From Luscinia megarhynchos (lineage: Eukaryota; Chordata; Aves; Passeriformes; Turdidae), in assembly GCA_034336665.1 (NCBI GenBank), contig JAPFBE010000002.1, forward strand, positions 82,901,905-82,965,904: a stretch of 64,000 nucleotides of DNA, written 5' to 3'. The translations under genes were made by a program, and so were the position numbers. The notes under the pieces are model-generated. The model ran no database searches. It was not told where the DNA came from and worked only from the letters and a program-made list of their open reading frames with translations. Positions within the stretch are counted from its first letter, which is position 1. Every line of letters starts with the position of its first letter. Shown one piece after another: positions 1 to 13,700 of the stretch.

Positions 1-3000
1 AGAAGCTTTTTTCTTTCTTACTCTGATTTTTGTGAAACTTTTAAAATATGTCCCTGAAGAGGGTGAAGGAATCCCAGAGACTCTTGATGAGGTATTTTGA
101 CAGTATATGCATCCCAGCCTTATTTTGTGACAAGCACTCTAACACAAAGATATAATTGCTGTTAGTTTAAGTATAGCCTGTAAATTAAATGTTAGGTAAA
201 ACCAGTTTTCCTCTTCGATTTGCATGAATATGCCTTCAAGGTTATCGTTCCAGTGAAGCTTTCACCTGTGGGTTTTTATTATTTTTTTTTATTCAAATCA
301 GGGGAAAAAACAGGCTTCCTACTAGATAAATATATGTTTGTCATTCCTATTCAAAATCCTATGATATATATACTATATATTCTCTAAAAAAGTGCTTTAG
401 CTTTCTCTGCGCTGTACTCTGTAAGAGCTTTATAGTCATTCATGTTACAGTTATTCAGTGTGCACCAAGTTTGTATAGCATCCATTAGAAATCTTAAAAT
501 AAATTTCTGTCTTTTGGATGCAGATGAAAAGATTTAACTAAAATAATAGTTTTGGGTTGTGAGATTACTGTGATTGAGAAAGCGATGTACCCCTTTAAAG
601 GTATTAGCATAAAGATAGCACATTTGTTTATTATGCTTCAAAATCAGCTTCTAGTATCTCTGCCACAGGTAACAATTGACTTTTCAGGCTTCAAGTTAAT
701 AGCCTTGTCTCTTGCTTGTAGGGATCAATATTAGTATTAATTAATCACCATTATCAGCCCTAGGATCTGGTTCTATTTGTTGTTACATCAGCAAAATATC
801 AATATAGAAAGTGGACTCTCTGATCGTCATGGCAACTTCATCTCTTGGGTCAAAGAAAGTTTATCTTATCTGTGCATGGAGAGTGGCAAACTGTTTAGGG
901 ATCTAGTTTGAACTCTAAGAACATTGATTTAGTTTTTGTTTGTGAATAGAGGCTGAATTCCAATCACAGGGGATAGGTAAGATTTAAATATTAATGCCCA
1001 CAGGCTTGTCTGAGAGGGTGTCATTACCATTACTGTCGGATTGTCTTTTTGAGATGACACAATGGTAGAGGAGAATCGTGTAGTCAAGACTATTTACAGT
1101 TTAGTAATGTGTGCATTGGACAAATGGGATTTAAAGTGAAAGTATGGAAATTCTATGGCATGTATGCAGTAACGCTGCTTCTCCCAATCCATGTATGATC
1201 AGGGTATCTTCCACTTAGTAACTGTAGAAATAGCACGGAAACATAGACTATGAACTGGTAGAAGGAACAGATTTTATTATACATACTCCCTTCAGAGATT
1301 GTTTTAAAGAAAGTGTTTAAGAAGCGTAGAGAGAGAATATCGATGTTTCACTCACTCTGGAATTAATGGCAAATAGCCATCAGGAAAAATCTGAATGCTG
1401 TGGTCTGGTTAGTTATCTTTGTGTTTTATAAGTTGATACAATTATCTCATGAGTTTGTGATAATAGAATATTGATAATGCTATTTTATCATGTCAAAACT
1501 CCCCTTTTTTATATTAAGTGCTTCTTAAAAGTTCTCATCTTGGACAATGGACCTGAGATTTTTTGTTATATATACTCAGAGTGTGGTTAAATCTCATTTG
1601 GAGGGATTTAAAGACTTAATGATTTCAAGCACATGGATTACTTTGAGACACAAGTGCACTTCTTTTACCTAGTTGTCTGTATGCGTATATGTGTATTTAT
1701 TTATCTAATGGCTCCTTAGGACATGTTTTATTGGAGACAAACATACAGCTAAAGATGTATATAAATGAAGAGTATAAATATTCTTGCCTCCTAGATAATA
1801 TTTATTTATTCTTTTTCATTCCTAGCGTGTGAAGTAACAAAAAGTCTGTGTTTTCCTGGTGCAGCTAAATGTTTTAGGAAATCCCAAATGCAGTAAGATC
1901 AATTCAGTACATTTTCAATATTGAAGAAGAGTTCTTATAAAAATTGCAAAATAAACCAACAAGCCAAAACTCAAACACTTGCATAAAACTTACACTGCAG
2001 AAGGAATCACTTTTCGGTATTGACATTTCTCATTGATTATTCAGTTTTATCTAATGCTCTGAAAGGGTAGTGTGATCATGAGTTGGTAGCAGATGCCTGG
2101 CAGTTGTTACAGTAGCCTTTTCTTTTTTAAAAAGGAAAAAGGGATCTAGTTTGATATAAATGTTACACAATCATATGTTGTATTTTAATAGCTCCTGATA
2201 TTGTTTGCATAATCATAATGTTGAAATTAGTTTATATAATAATTCAATAAACAAAAAATGTTCCCATTTTCCTCCTACAGATATTGAATAAATTTTATCC
2301 TCATTATTTTCCATCTATCTTTTCATTTTTCATATCTCATGTTTCCCTCTTGAGGAAGGGTGTTATGAAACACTGTCACCCTCTGTAAATGCTAGTATTT
2401 TTTATATTTTTAAGAACTAAATTTGAAAACATGTTTAGTATGTGTAATGATGTATTTATCATCAGAAACCTTTTATATTTATAGAGCTAATTGGGTGCAA
2501 GGCTTATTTATCTCTTCAGTCTTTTTTTTTATATTCATCCAGTTTCTTGGCTGTGAGTGTATAAATAAAGCTGGAGTGGGACCTTTAACTTTCTTATTTT
2601 TTGATTACCGCCATATTGTTTTGTGAAACTTTTAGAATCAAGGTTTGTTCAATTACAATCATTTTACAATGTGAGTATAATTTAGTAACAGAGTATCAAA
2701 AATTACAATGCTTTAGTAATTAATAAGTTACTCTGGCATATCTTTGTAAACTCTTCTTTTCCATTACTCTTTGCACTCACGTAAGTGAATCAGAGTGATG
2801 TTGCTTTATTTTTCCAGACAACTGAAGCTTTCGGACTTGATTAGCTGATAAAACTGCAGGTCACATGCTGTTTTTACTGTACTCGGTCCTTTTACCTTAT
2901 ATTCAATATAGTAGAGGACTGTAAAAGTCTTCTTGTTTTGTTTTGTTTTTTTTTTTATACTTTTCCATGTTTTCCTTTCCGAATAATAAAGGTCTGATGC

Positions 3001-3889
3001 TAACTGCAGTAAAATACTGCAGCATTTCCTGTGGTACTTGGTTTCCTATCCACCTAATGCTTTTTTGGAAGGTATAAATATATGAGAAACTTAAGGAAGG
3101 CAATCTTTAACTTCATTCCTAAAAGCAGTCAGGTTATAATATTTAAAGCAGTTCTGATAACATATAAAATGAATGTGAAATGTTTATAGGATAGGAGCTT
3201 AAATATACCCACAACCACAAATGGTATCTAACAGTTTAGTGCATGTAAAATTAGAATGTAGAGTAGAATAGAGACTAAGTTTAAATGAAGTGTTTTCTTT
3301 ATGTTAAAGGAATTCCATGATTCACATTTTGTCTCCTATGCTATACATGTTCCATTTCGTATTATCTGAGAAGTAAAAGTCAACTATTGTGACAAAAGTT
3401 ATACAGAAAACTATAATTGCTTTCTAAATATACTTTCAATTAGTATTGACAAACGATTTTTAATGAGAATAGAATGAATTTACTGTAAAATAAGAAATTC
3501 CTCATAGACTCAAATACAATGAGAGAAGTCTTTCTGTTGTAATGATTTTCTATGCTGAAATGTAATAATCTTGAAAACAGTTTTTACGGTAATACATGGA
3601 GGTGTTCATTAGGCTGACAAGAAATTCTGTACAGGGTGTTATTATTTTTTAATTTTGTGGTTACAGCACAAGCCTCAAAGACGTGGTGTGTTTTACTTAT
3701 GTAATTGGGATCATCATTAGAACCCTGCTATTTAAGACTTGATTTCATTCTTATTATTGAATGTGTAAGTTAATATTTATAAGATACTGAGAAAAAAAGT
3801 TGCAGGGACATTGTCAGATCTACTTGAAATTTTTTGTATATTCTATAGATACCTAGGTTTTGTTTTCGCTTTTCGCTTTTCAAATTCAG

Positions 3890-4070
3890 ACTTCATATTA
3901 GATGGCAATAAAGATCCCTTCTCTGAAGTTTTGAAGAATTACAGCAAGGATTTTCGTCAGTTTGTGCAGCTTTATGCAAAGAAAATGAACCATCTGTAAC
4001 TGATGCGTCAAAGCAGAACACAATTGTTAAGCCAATGAAGACAGTGGTAAAATTACCAAAGCTGAAGTAG
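3890..4070 (+). pseudogene. Unrecognised exon-like or pseudogene-like segment
   Basis: A strong acceptor-like run (ttttgttttcgcttttcgct, then caaattcag, ending at 3889) precedes a frame reading ILDGNKDPFSEVLKNYSKDF and FRQFVQLYAKKMNHL to a TAA at 3997-3999. A donor-like gtaact starts at 3996. A second frame, opening at about 3927, reads FEELQQGFSSVCAALCKENE and ends with KLPKLK and a TAG at 4068-4070. An aataaa lies about 75 bp farther on (near 4146). Both frames have a protein-like composition, unlike most AT-rich short frames here. I do not recognise the family. It may be a frameshifted remnant of a coding sequence, an unrecognised alternative exon, or chance. Confidence 0.25.
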
Positions 4071-7000
4071 CAGTAGTTTTTCTAAAAAAAACCCTCAAAA
4101 AACCTGTCTCCACTCCCTCCCACCCTCTCATGATACAGAATTCGCTAATAAATATGTATGAAAAGGCTTTTGGAAGCAGTAGCGGATCATTTTTGGAAGC
4201 TTTCAATCATATTGGTTTTTGAGTATTGTATCTGCTAATTGTACTTCATCCATTTCAGAACGAGTATAGACAAAATGCTCTAGTTTCGTAGGATGCAGAA
4301 AGGAAAATCTGTATGTCCATAGAGGTACTGATTTTTGGGGCAGTTTAAATGTGCCAGTAATCTATATTCACATGAAAAATACTGAGGTACAGTTGAATAG
4401 CAGAGTGTATGTGAATAGGATGCAGTACTTCTGAGAGGCCCTTGGCTCCCAGCTAGCTTAAGTTTGTAAGGATCCTGCCTAATTTTTTAGTAAAAATGCA
4501 TATATTTTTCTGTTAAAAAACAAAAAAACCCTCCTGAACTTGCTTGATAGTTGTTCCAAAAATGCATTGTGGTATTTCAGTGAACACTAGGAAACTTAAG
4601 AACTGAAAAAAAAATCTCAAATATTTGACAGTTTATCTGGAAAAAATATTAGCTAGTTGCTAAAAATACAAGTGCACTCCTTAACAATGTGCATCTTGGA
4701 CAAACAGACGCATATTTTGTCATCAAGTTACTTAAGCTTCTGAAGTCAGGGCTACAACTGGGTCAGATGATAAGATGAGCACAACAGAAAAACGAAGAGT
4801 GGCTCTGATAAAAACTGATTGATTGATGTCTGGCTTCCCCACCATCACAAGCAGTTGACAGTTAGTTTGGGATCAGATGATTTGGCTTTTGCGATAGAAG
4901 ATGGGGCCTGGTAGGCAAGTCTGAAGGACAAAAAGGTCAGTTTCTGTACAGTGTCAGGCAGTGCTGGGTTCCCACAAGGTGGGGTATTGGATTAAGATTT
5001 TCTTTAGTTACAAGACTTAACTTTCCATGGTCCATTGAAAGGCCAAGTAATCTGGTCAGTATTAATACAAAAATACAAAAGACTTTAAGTTGTGAGAGAA
5101 AGGAATGAAAATGAGGAGTATACCTGTTGGACCAGTGAATTAGAAAAAAATTTGCTATTCAATTTCTGTATTTACTTTAAGCATCATAGTTTATAGCATT
5201 AAATTTTTTATAAAATCTGACTGAAAATGTGGTTTCCACGGTAGATTTTTCACTGCAGCTGCGCTGAGTTTTATGTTGCTTGTATTTTGAGAGACTGTAA
5301 TGAAGCCTTGTGGATAAATTAATTTCAGCTTGTGAAATACTGTGATTCTGTGACCCTTATGTAGAGGATAGCACATTGTACCTTAATTATACAAGTATGT
5401 ATTTTTCACTAGATTAAGGACAATTAGCATTCAATACTTAAATAGAATTAAAATATATTTACGTGAAGAGTGTGTTTGTGAACTGGAGATAATTTATCAA
5501 TCTGTGACCATACCATGACCACCTGAGTGTTTATGGGGGTTTCTGTGATTGTGTGTTTCAGAACACATTTACAATTAGCACTCTCTGTTATAGTCACAGA
5601 AGGAGAGAAAATGTGCAAATGAAAATCATGACATAATATCTTTGGAATGAAAAAGATTTTCAAGACGGCCATGAAAATGTGTACAACTGCCACAGAATTG
5701 GAAGTTGGACAGCTTGGATTTGAATTTAGATTTTTGGACGGTTTGATACTCTCTAGAAATCCTTTATAATGTATCGCTTTTCTCTGAGTTTTAAGGGTCA
5801 CGTCTCCAAAGGACAGTTGGGTCTCAGCTAATGCTGCTGACTTAATATCAGTAAGATGAATTCTGCAAGGTGCTGTATTGCTGATAGTATAGCTGGAATG
5901 CAGTATGAAAGAACCTGTAGTGTAACCTGGAGTGTTACCAGTAATAAGTGATCAGTGCAGGTGAGCTGGTGGTCATTTGAACAGTGATTAGTTATATTTC
6001 AAGAAAGGTTGTTTTCTTTGTGTCTAATCTCTAGTGACCTGCTCCATTTAAGAAATGATAATTAAACAAAAAGATCTTTTCCAAGAAATACACTGTTTTA
6101 TCCTGGGTATTTTTGTGCACCTTTTTTAAGGTGTATGCTGAAGACATATTTCAAAACACTGAACTCAAGGCTTAGAGAATTATTTTGAATGCAGATTTAT
6201 GACAAGACTATGAAAGTGTTTAAGAGCTTCTCCGGTATTATTTATATTGTGGTGCATCCCTTTGGTGTCAGAGCTGTTTTAGGTTTTCCTACATTATTAT
6301 GCTGATCTCACAGCATTGCTACAATTCGTCTGAAATAAGCTATAAAAGCTTATGATAGTTTGAACATAGGGTTTAGATTTTCAGGTGTGTTTCTTTGACA
6401 AATGTGTTGCATCACAGAATAAGTAGTTATTTTTTGAACATCTTGTACTGAAGTTTTTCAAGGTGTAATTATATGCTTAATAAAAATGAAAAGGGCTTTA
6501 TTAGAGTTTTCTTCAAAGTGCAATACTTGGGTCTGACCAGGATGGTAGGCTGCTCTGTTGGCTCTTTGTGAATTTTACACCTGTAGGCTATACAACTGAG
6601 ACCCATTTAGTTATACAAAAAAGGAAAATTTGGGTTGGTAAATCAAAAAGAGGAGAAAAATTAATATTGCCAAAATAATCAAAATCGGCAGTTTTTATAA
6701 ACGAAGAGTAACAATCTGCTACTTAGACCATCTAGACTGTGTAATTTTATGATTAGTCCTGCAGCTTAGGAAATCTCATTTTAGTAGAATGTGCTTTGGG
6801 CATGTTATGACTGGTCTGATCAGTCTAATACTCGTTTTGAGGTTCTTTGACACTTGGTTCAGAAGTTTTCACTGTCAAGAAGGGTCATGTTAAGGTAGGG
6901 CATTATTATGCCACAAGTTCTGGCTAAATTTGTTTTTCAACGTCAATTGTAAGTCAAAGCATTGTGTTTGAAGCTATGGCATTTACATTATAAAATAAAT

Positions 7001-9070
7001 GAGAAAAAATCATTTGGTGTGTTATTCTTGCTACGTGTAAATCTTTCAAATATTTAGAGTGATTTGTGCACCGGCAATACCAGTGTAAGAGAAGAATAAC
7101 ACACATTTTGCACAAATGTACTCGTTTTTGAAAATGAAAACCCGCTTCTGCATTCACAGAAAAATCTTTTGAGAATATGGATGTGATGCCATCAGGGAAA
7201 TAATTGCAGTTTTGGCTTGTATTCTATGTTTAACTTGGTGTGATTTTATGTTAATCTAGTCTCACATTCTTCCAAAATACTTTATACTGGAGTCCTGAGT
7301 TGTGTGTGGATATGAATTTTGTTTGCAAGGATGTTATAAAACATTAAAAACTAAATAAGGAAGACTAATCGCATTTATTATTAAAATATTGATTTGATAT
7401 AAGAAAAACATTTTTAAATGCTTTGCAATCAATTTGCTAGTCTTTATTCATTTCGTAGTGGGCAGATGTTCTTGATACTAAAAGTACCAAGATGCAGATG
7501 GTATTATTTGGCATCTTTTTAGAGGCTTCACTGTTATGTGTGGTGAGCTGAGCGCTAAACTAATACATGATTCTTCAATGGCATTTCATATTTGCAAGAA
7601 ATTATTTAAATAACTCGCTTTGTAACAGGTCGTGTAAGGAAAAAAAAAACTCTCTTAAAAATAACAATCTCAACCTAATATAAAGTTTTGTGCTTCTGCA
7701 TGTATGGATGTGTTTTGACTAATAATTTGAACTTGAGAATTATTTCAAACAACGTCTTTTTTAATAATTTCTTACAATCATCCTTATTTAAATAAACTTA
7801 AGTATATATGTATCTCAATGTATGTGAGAATTAATGTGAATTGAGGCTGAAATTGATGTATAGCAACAATTTAACAAAAAATACACTTATTTTTTTTTGA
7901 AGAGAAAAAAGTACCATGGGTAAAGATAACAGTAGTCATAAATAAGTAGCTTCAAATTAGAAAGTAATTGTTTTTAAATTTTTTGAGTAATCTTGCATGC
8001 TGTATCTTAAGTAGACCCCTGGAAACATGCAAACTCTGGGAAATATTGCTACTATTTCAGTAATACAAAAATGAAAGCTTATGCTTTAGGTTTCCTAATG
8101 TCGTCCGTCCATACTTTTCAATCCATTTTTTGGTAGTTCTTTGTTTGCGGGGATTTTTTTTTTTAATTAGTTGTTGGCTGATGTTAAGAAATTCTCAACA
8201 CCTACAAGTCTTGCTGACGTCAGTTAAGATGCCCTAACTAGTGCTGTCAGGAGTAGCATCTAATTCTTAGATTCTTTCATGCATTTTTCTGTTGATAAGC
8301 TGTACTCTTTTCCTTCTTACTATAGCAAGTACAGCTCTTGGAAGGTTTTCCTTTCTGTCTTCCAGAACACCTGCAGAACTACTTAATTTCTGATTAAAAT
8401 CATACTTTGTAGCTAGATTGTGTAAGGGGAGCTGCCATGAAACGTCCAAAGTCAGAGTTTGCCATGTTTGTGATATTAAGTTGCTGCTAATGCTGTGGAC
8501 TTTTGTCCTGGAAATAAGTTCTTTGTCTTAGGTTTTAATGTTATACAGTTGTAGGCACAATCATACACAATTTATTTTCCCCAGGCTGTTATCCTAAGTT
8601 TTGAAATTTTTTAACTGCTGTGCCAAAACCTTTAGATATTTTACATTCTGAGTGATTTTAAGATGCCAAGCATTTTTGTGCAGACTATTATGCCCAGACA
8701 ATTTTTTTTCTCAAAACAGCAAACAAAAATGCCCAGTGCCAAGTCTGGTGGGGTTTTTTGTACATTAAGGATCATGTATCTTCAATTTATGCCTAATTGC
8801 TTTCTTTATGTAGCTCTCATTTATAATATACCAGAATGTATAACCGTATAACATTACAAAGAAACCAGGCATATTATGCAAAACTGAACTGCATTTATAG
8901 AGATCATGAATAATTTCGCTAATAGAAGTAATATAAAACAAGACTGTTAGTGAAGGATTTTGAATTTCTGTGAATTACCTTTATAAGGAAAAGATATAGG
9001 GACTGGCAGAGATAAAGTTTTGTATGGAAATGAATGATGATGTTTTCTCTCAGCCTCTTCAGAAACAAAA

Positions 9071-9108
9071 TTTGAGTGAAAATAAAATATATTTTATTTT
9101 CACTCAAA
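9071..9108. repeat. 38-bp perfect palindrome without spacer
   Basis: The left arm (9071-9089, tttgagtgaaaataaaata) and right arm (9090-9108, tattttattttcactcaaa) are exact reverse complements with no unpaired centre. Flanking bases (a at 9070, c at 9109) do not pair. It could form a hairpin in RNA or a cruciform in DNA. No surrounding transposon was recognised. Confidence 0.95.
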
Positions 9109-9943
9109 CGGGAACTATCATACAACACTTAGTTCAGCTCTGATTGAATTATTCATAGAACATTATTTTGCCCATATGTGATAATCTGTTTTTATTTTAC
9201 TGTTTTTAAGCTTTTAACAAAAAGTCCTGTTTGTTATGCTTTAGCTTTTAGTTGTTTTCATGTAGCATGTTGAATATTTGCTGTTGTATTTTTGCTTGTT
9301 TGTATTAGATTTCAGTATTGTGAGGATGACTTGAAAGCTGTTAAACATGAGAAAAGCCTGAAAAAATTGGTGTGAATTCGATCTCTTCCTAGAACGGGAA
9401 GTATCAGGAAGAATGAAGTATTGTTTGTTCATTCACAAGCGAAGAGAAATAAATTACTGAATCCAAGGAATTTAGGACATCATAATTCCTTTTTTTTCCC
9501 CCCTTCCTTTTCTTTATTTTGGGAGGGAAGAAAGAGCATAGAACTTGTTTGTACTATGTACAGGAACACTGAAAATCTGTAAGGTGTAATTGTTGACAAC
9601 TTTGATAGATTATACATTGAAATATATTTTGATACTTGAATTATGTGATTGCATTTGTATGTAAAATGTTAAGAAAAACTGTGAGCACCTCTGATGTCTG
9701 TTTTTTGCCTAATTAATCATCTTGTTAGAGGAACTTCAGGAGTGTGTGTTAAATGTTCTGCATTTTGTATAGAGTAGTACTTTATTGGGGAAGTATATGG
9801 AATGAATGTTTGAATTCCATTTTGTGTTGCACATTAATGATGCACTGCTGATTCTAATTGTGAATTGATATAATGGCAAGGGGTTATGCCTGTGATAACC
9901 GGTGTATAGCAGAAAATATGTATTTAGATTGTTGTGCCAGTCC

Positions 9944-9964
9944 TTTTTTTTTTTTTTTTTTTTT
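9944..9964 (+). repeat. Poly-T tract (21 T)
   Basis: This is an uninterrupted run of 21 T on the + strand and the longest homopolymer I found in the window. No transposon body with a matching minus-strand poly-A tail was recognised next to it. Confidence 0.9.
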
Positions 9965-10779
9965 AATTTTGATTTCTGAGTGGTTCATCCCTTATATCTG
10001 ATGGAAGTTACTTATCTGATAATAATTATTTAATCTCTGTTGGAGTAAAACAGTTGTTAGTGAGTTATGGATACACTTTTGAAGTACAACATTTGTTTTA
10101 TATATACATATATATAAATACAACCTTGCTATAGGAATTATATTTTCTCAGAGTAACAAAAGATACATTCCGTAGACCGAAAAATAAGAGTACATGTATT
10201 GTGTTTCCATTTTTCTTGGGCTCCTTTTGGTGTTCAAAGAAAACTACACAGCAGCAATGTCAAAGCCATGTATACTCTGCTAATGGAGACTGACTTACGG
10301 GTTAATCTTTGTGCTTTTGGCTAGTAATAGAGAGTAACCTCTAGGTAGAATTTGTAGACAGTTTGTTGCATTTCAGTATGAGATTTCTTTGTACTTCTGT
10401 CATGTTCTCTTAGAATTTGATAAGTAATAGTTTGCTCCTTTGGATTTTTCCTGTTTGAAGAACAATCAGTGTCATGACTCAGCTTTTGGCAAAACTTTAA
10501 ATCAGAGGCTGGAAATTATTTATCAGGCAGGTACTGGTAAAGCCTGGAATAGAACCCAAGGCATTTGTGACCTATTTTCCTGGTAAAGTACAGTTTTATG
10601 TTTACTTTAACCCTACTCACTGTGCAATAGTAATACCTCTTAATAAAAAGGAAGATAGAATCTCTTGCCTTGATCACAATTCTAATAATGAAAAGCCAGG
10701 CCCAATAAGAGATTGATAAGTCTTTGACATTTACATTATCATGAATATATGTATACACAATAAGAAATAAAGATATTAA

Positions 10780-10797
10780 ATACATATATATATGTAT
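10780..10797. repeat. 18-bp TA-rich palindrome
   Basis: The sequence atacatatatatatgtat is its own reverse complement. Together with nearby tatatacatatatata at about 10100, it is ordinary TA-rich low complexity. Confidence 0.75.
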
Positions 10798-13700
10798 AGC
10801 TGGTCTGCTTATGTAGCAATCTTCCTATTGATTCCAAAGGCCAATAATTTTCTGAGTAACAGCAATTATATAAAAGTAGTGCCATGTGGCCCTTCATGAA
10901 TTCACTATATGGAGTAATTAGTTTAAACCTTATATGCACACTCATTGCACCAGGCAAATGGGAAGAAGTTAGTGGTTGTGGAAGAGACACTATTTCTTGG
11001 TAATCCCACTTGATGTCCAAAGCACTTTCCAAAGTTGCCAGGAAATAGAAATGAATATAAAATGGGGATCTCAGTGTTCTGCTGGCTACTACTGAAGGAA
11101 TAACTGCTGTTTCATATTTATATGTCTTACCTTAGATGAAATGCTTTTCTAAAAATTAAATATCTGTGTTTTGTTGGATCTCCTTCATTAGTGTAAGTGG
11201 TAAGACATACATTTGTTTCGTTTCTGCAAGGTAGTTATTATTTTCCTTTTTTGAAAAATATATCCGGAGCAAAAAACAACCCCTTTACAAAACATTAAAG
11301 ATAATTTAGTCGATTTTAAAAGTGGGGTTTGTTTCACTTTGTATTTTTTTTAAGGAATGTTTCATTAGATATAGTACCGCTGTCTCATAACAGCTGGGAA
11401 ATTACAATTTTAGAGTCACCATTTCTATAAATAATTTAAGAATGCTTTTTGAAATGAGTTACTAAAATTTTTTAGCAAAACTATTGAAGTTATGCCATAC
11501 TGGAAATGGTGGCAAATTTTCAAAATAGTGAGGACTCTCCTTTATATTTGTGTTATATCTAACATTCTATGTTTGTGTTCTGTGGCCAGTCACTGGAGAA
11601 TGGATATAGGAACAGCAAGTAAACTGAATAGTGAAAGGCTTCTTGACCACCCTGTTTATGATTTTGATGGCATCCTTTCTTGATTTGTATCCTCATTGAA
11701 GGCCTTATCACTGCTATAAATGAATATGAGTACAGTGTGGGGAACTTCTGGAGTGTTAAAGATAGATACTGTAAGAATCAGATCAGCTTAAATAGAGATT
11801 TCTTAGAATGAAGTTTTATGTCCAGTCCTTAATAACTGATGTAAAGAGAAAGCAATTTTTTGATTAACTTAGAAATTTAGAAAGCTCTTAAATTGCATCA
11901 GTGAACCAAGACATACTTCATGAAAAGAACAGAGATCAAATATGACAATATTGGCATTTTTAAGATACCAGAAAAATGAGAAAAAGCAATGATCAAAAAT
12001 TCTTTCAGGAGTCACTTGCATGTTGCAGGTAAAAAATTACATAATTAAAACACAGTTAGATGGAAGCAGGTCATAGGTTTCATTGAAATCAAAGTGAATT
12101 TTTCAAGTGCAATTTCATATTAAATGTTAATTTGATAAATTAGTGGAGATCAGTGAAAGGTCAGTCTGGAATGCAGAGGGTTAAAATGCTGAACAGTGAC
12201 CTGAACAGGGAGTTGTTGTGTCTCTGAATCCCAGACATACTTTATTAGGACAATCCAGCTGGTTTTCTATTTCTATCTCCTCATTATCAACACGCTTATG
12301 GTATGGCCTCTTCCCCCTCACTTCCAATGCCAAGAATTTGGCAGGGACACCATGTGAGGAGGTCAGAGACTGATTGAGAGGAAAAATTAAGTTCAGGCTG
12401 CAGCAGAGATGTAAAAAAAAGTGAGTCCAGTCGGTGAAGAGCTAAGGTTTTTTGCTGTATGGAGACTACCAGCAGAGGTTTTTGTTTTTTTTCCTTGTGA
12501 GTGGTGATTACAGCTCTGTGTGAAATTAAACTACTGACAGGAGGTTTTTCGTTTCTGTCTTACTGAAAATGCTGTAAAATAGCAGTCAAGCTCAAGGATT
12601 TGCATATGTAAAATCAGTAGAAAAATGAACAAAACTGAATCTTTTCTTTCTTCATAATGTTTGGCATCTTTTGTATATTTTAAGAAGAAAAAAGGGCTGA
12701 AATTGTACTGTTTTTCTCTAGAAAAGGAAAGATTTATAAATAGAAGCCTCATAGTGTTAAATTTCTTTATGTGTTGGATCCAGCTTTCTCTGCTGAGAGA
12801 AAAATAAAAAACAACCTCCAGCAAATGTATAAGGAAGGAAGTGGGAGGAAAAAAGTATTTTTCACACATTTCCATAGTTTCCATTTAAATATATATGTAA
12901 AAATATTACTGCCTTATGACACATAGTTTACAGCAACAGGTATGTCAGTTTAGTATTAATATCGATGGATTCTTGCATGATTTGTATTGATTAAACAGAA
13001 AATAAGTTTGGTACTTTTTGTGTCCAAAACCATGGATCAAAGCAGATGGAGAAAATACAGGAAGATTTTCTATAGTAGATCAGTTTCAATTGGTAACAGA
13101 CCTATTTGTATGTCTTCAAGACAATATGCAGTGCTTCATTTCATTGTGATATGAATTATCTCAGAATTGATCTATGGTAATATGTGCTAAAAAATATTTT
13201 TGGTTCTCATTGTTTTCCTGCAATTCCCCTTTAATGTAATGGAAAAAATGTCTGAATAGAAAAGTGAGTTAATTTCTGGTGTGTGCAGGGAGATACTGAT
13301 TTTGTAGTTCTTACCTTCCTGTAATTCTTACTGAAACAGATTGAGATTGTATGCATGAGTGGTAGGACAAATACCTTTGTCAGATATTTGATTTCCAATT
13401 TTTTGCACAACTGCTATTAGTGGTGGTCTCTGCATTACACTGTGGAGCTATTGCTGATGTTTGACCATGTGTTTCAGTTTCAAACTCTAAGACCAAATGA
13501 TTTCTCAGTGCCAGAGTTCAAATCCCAATTTATCCCTGCGACATGAGCCCTGTGGTTTAGGGAGATGTGAACCTTAAAATATGTGCAGAGAAGATGTTAA
13601 GTGTGTTAAAAGAAGAATGAACATTCCTAGAAGGCCTTGATGCTTTGAAGTTCTAAATTTCTTGTTAAACTACAGTGGAAGAATATTGTTCTGACTAGCA

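Noticed and set aside
5448..5801. A 117-codon open frame on the - strand
   Set aside because: It has no family signature, and its composition matches chance translation of AT-rich DNA.
10516..11032. Two overlapping minus-strand frames of 89 and 97 codons, considered as a transposon remnant
   Set aside because: I could not match either to a transposase, reverse transcriptase or integrase block; left unassigned.
12531..12884. A 117-codon open frame on the - strand
   Set aside because: It is rich in phenylalanine, leucine and lysine from A/T runs, with no domain seen.
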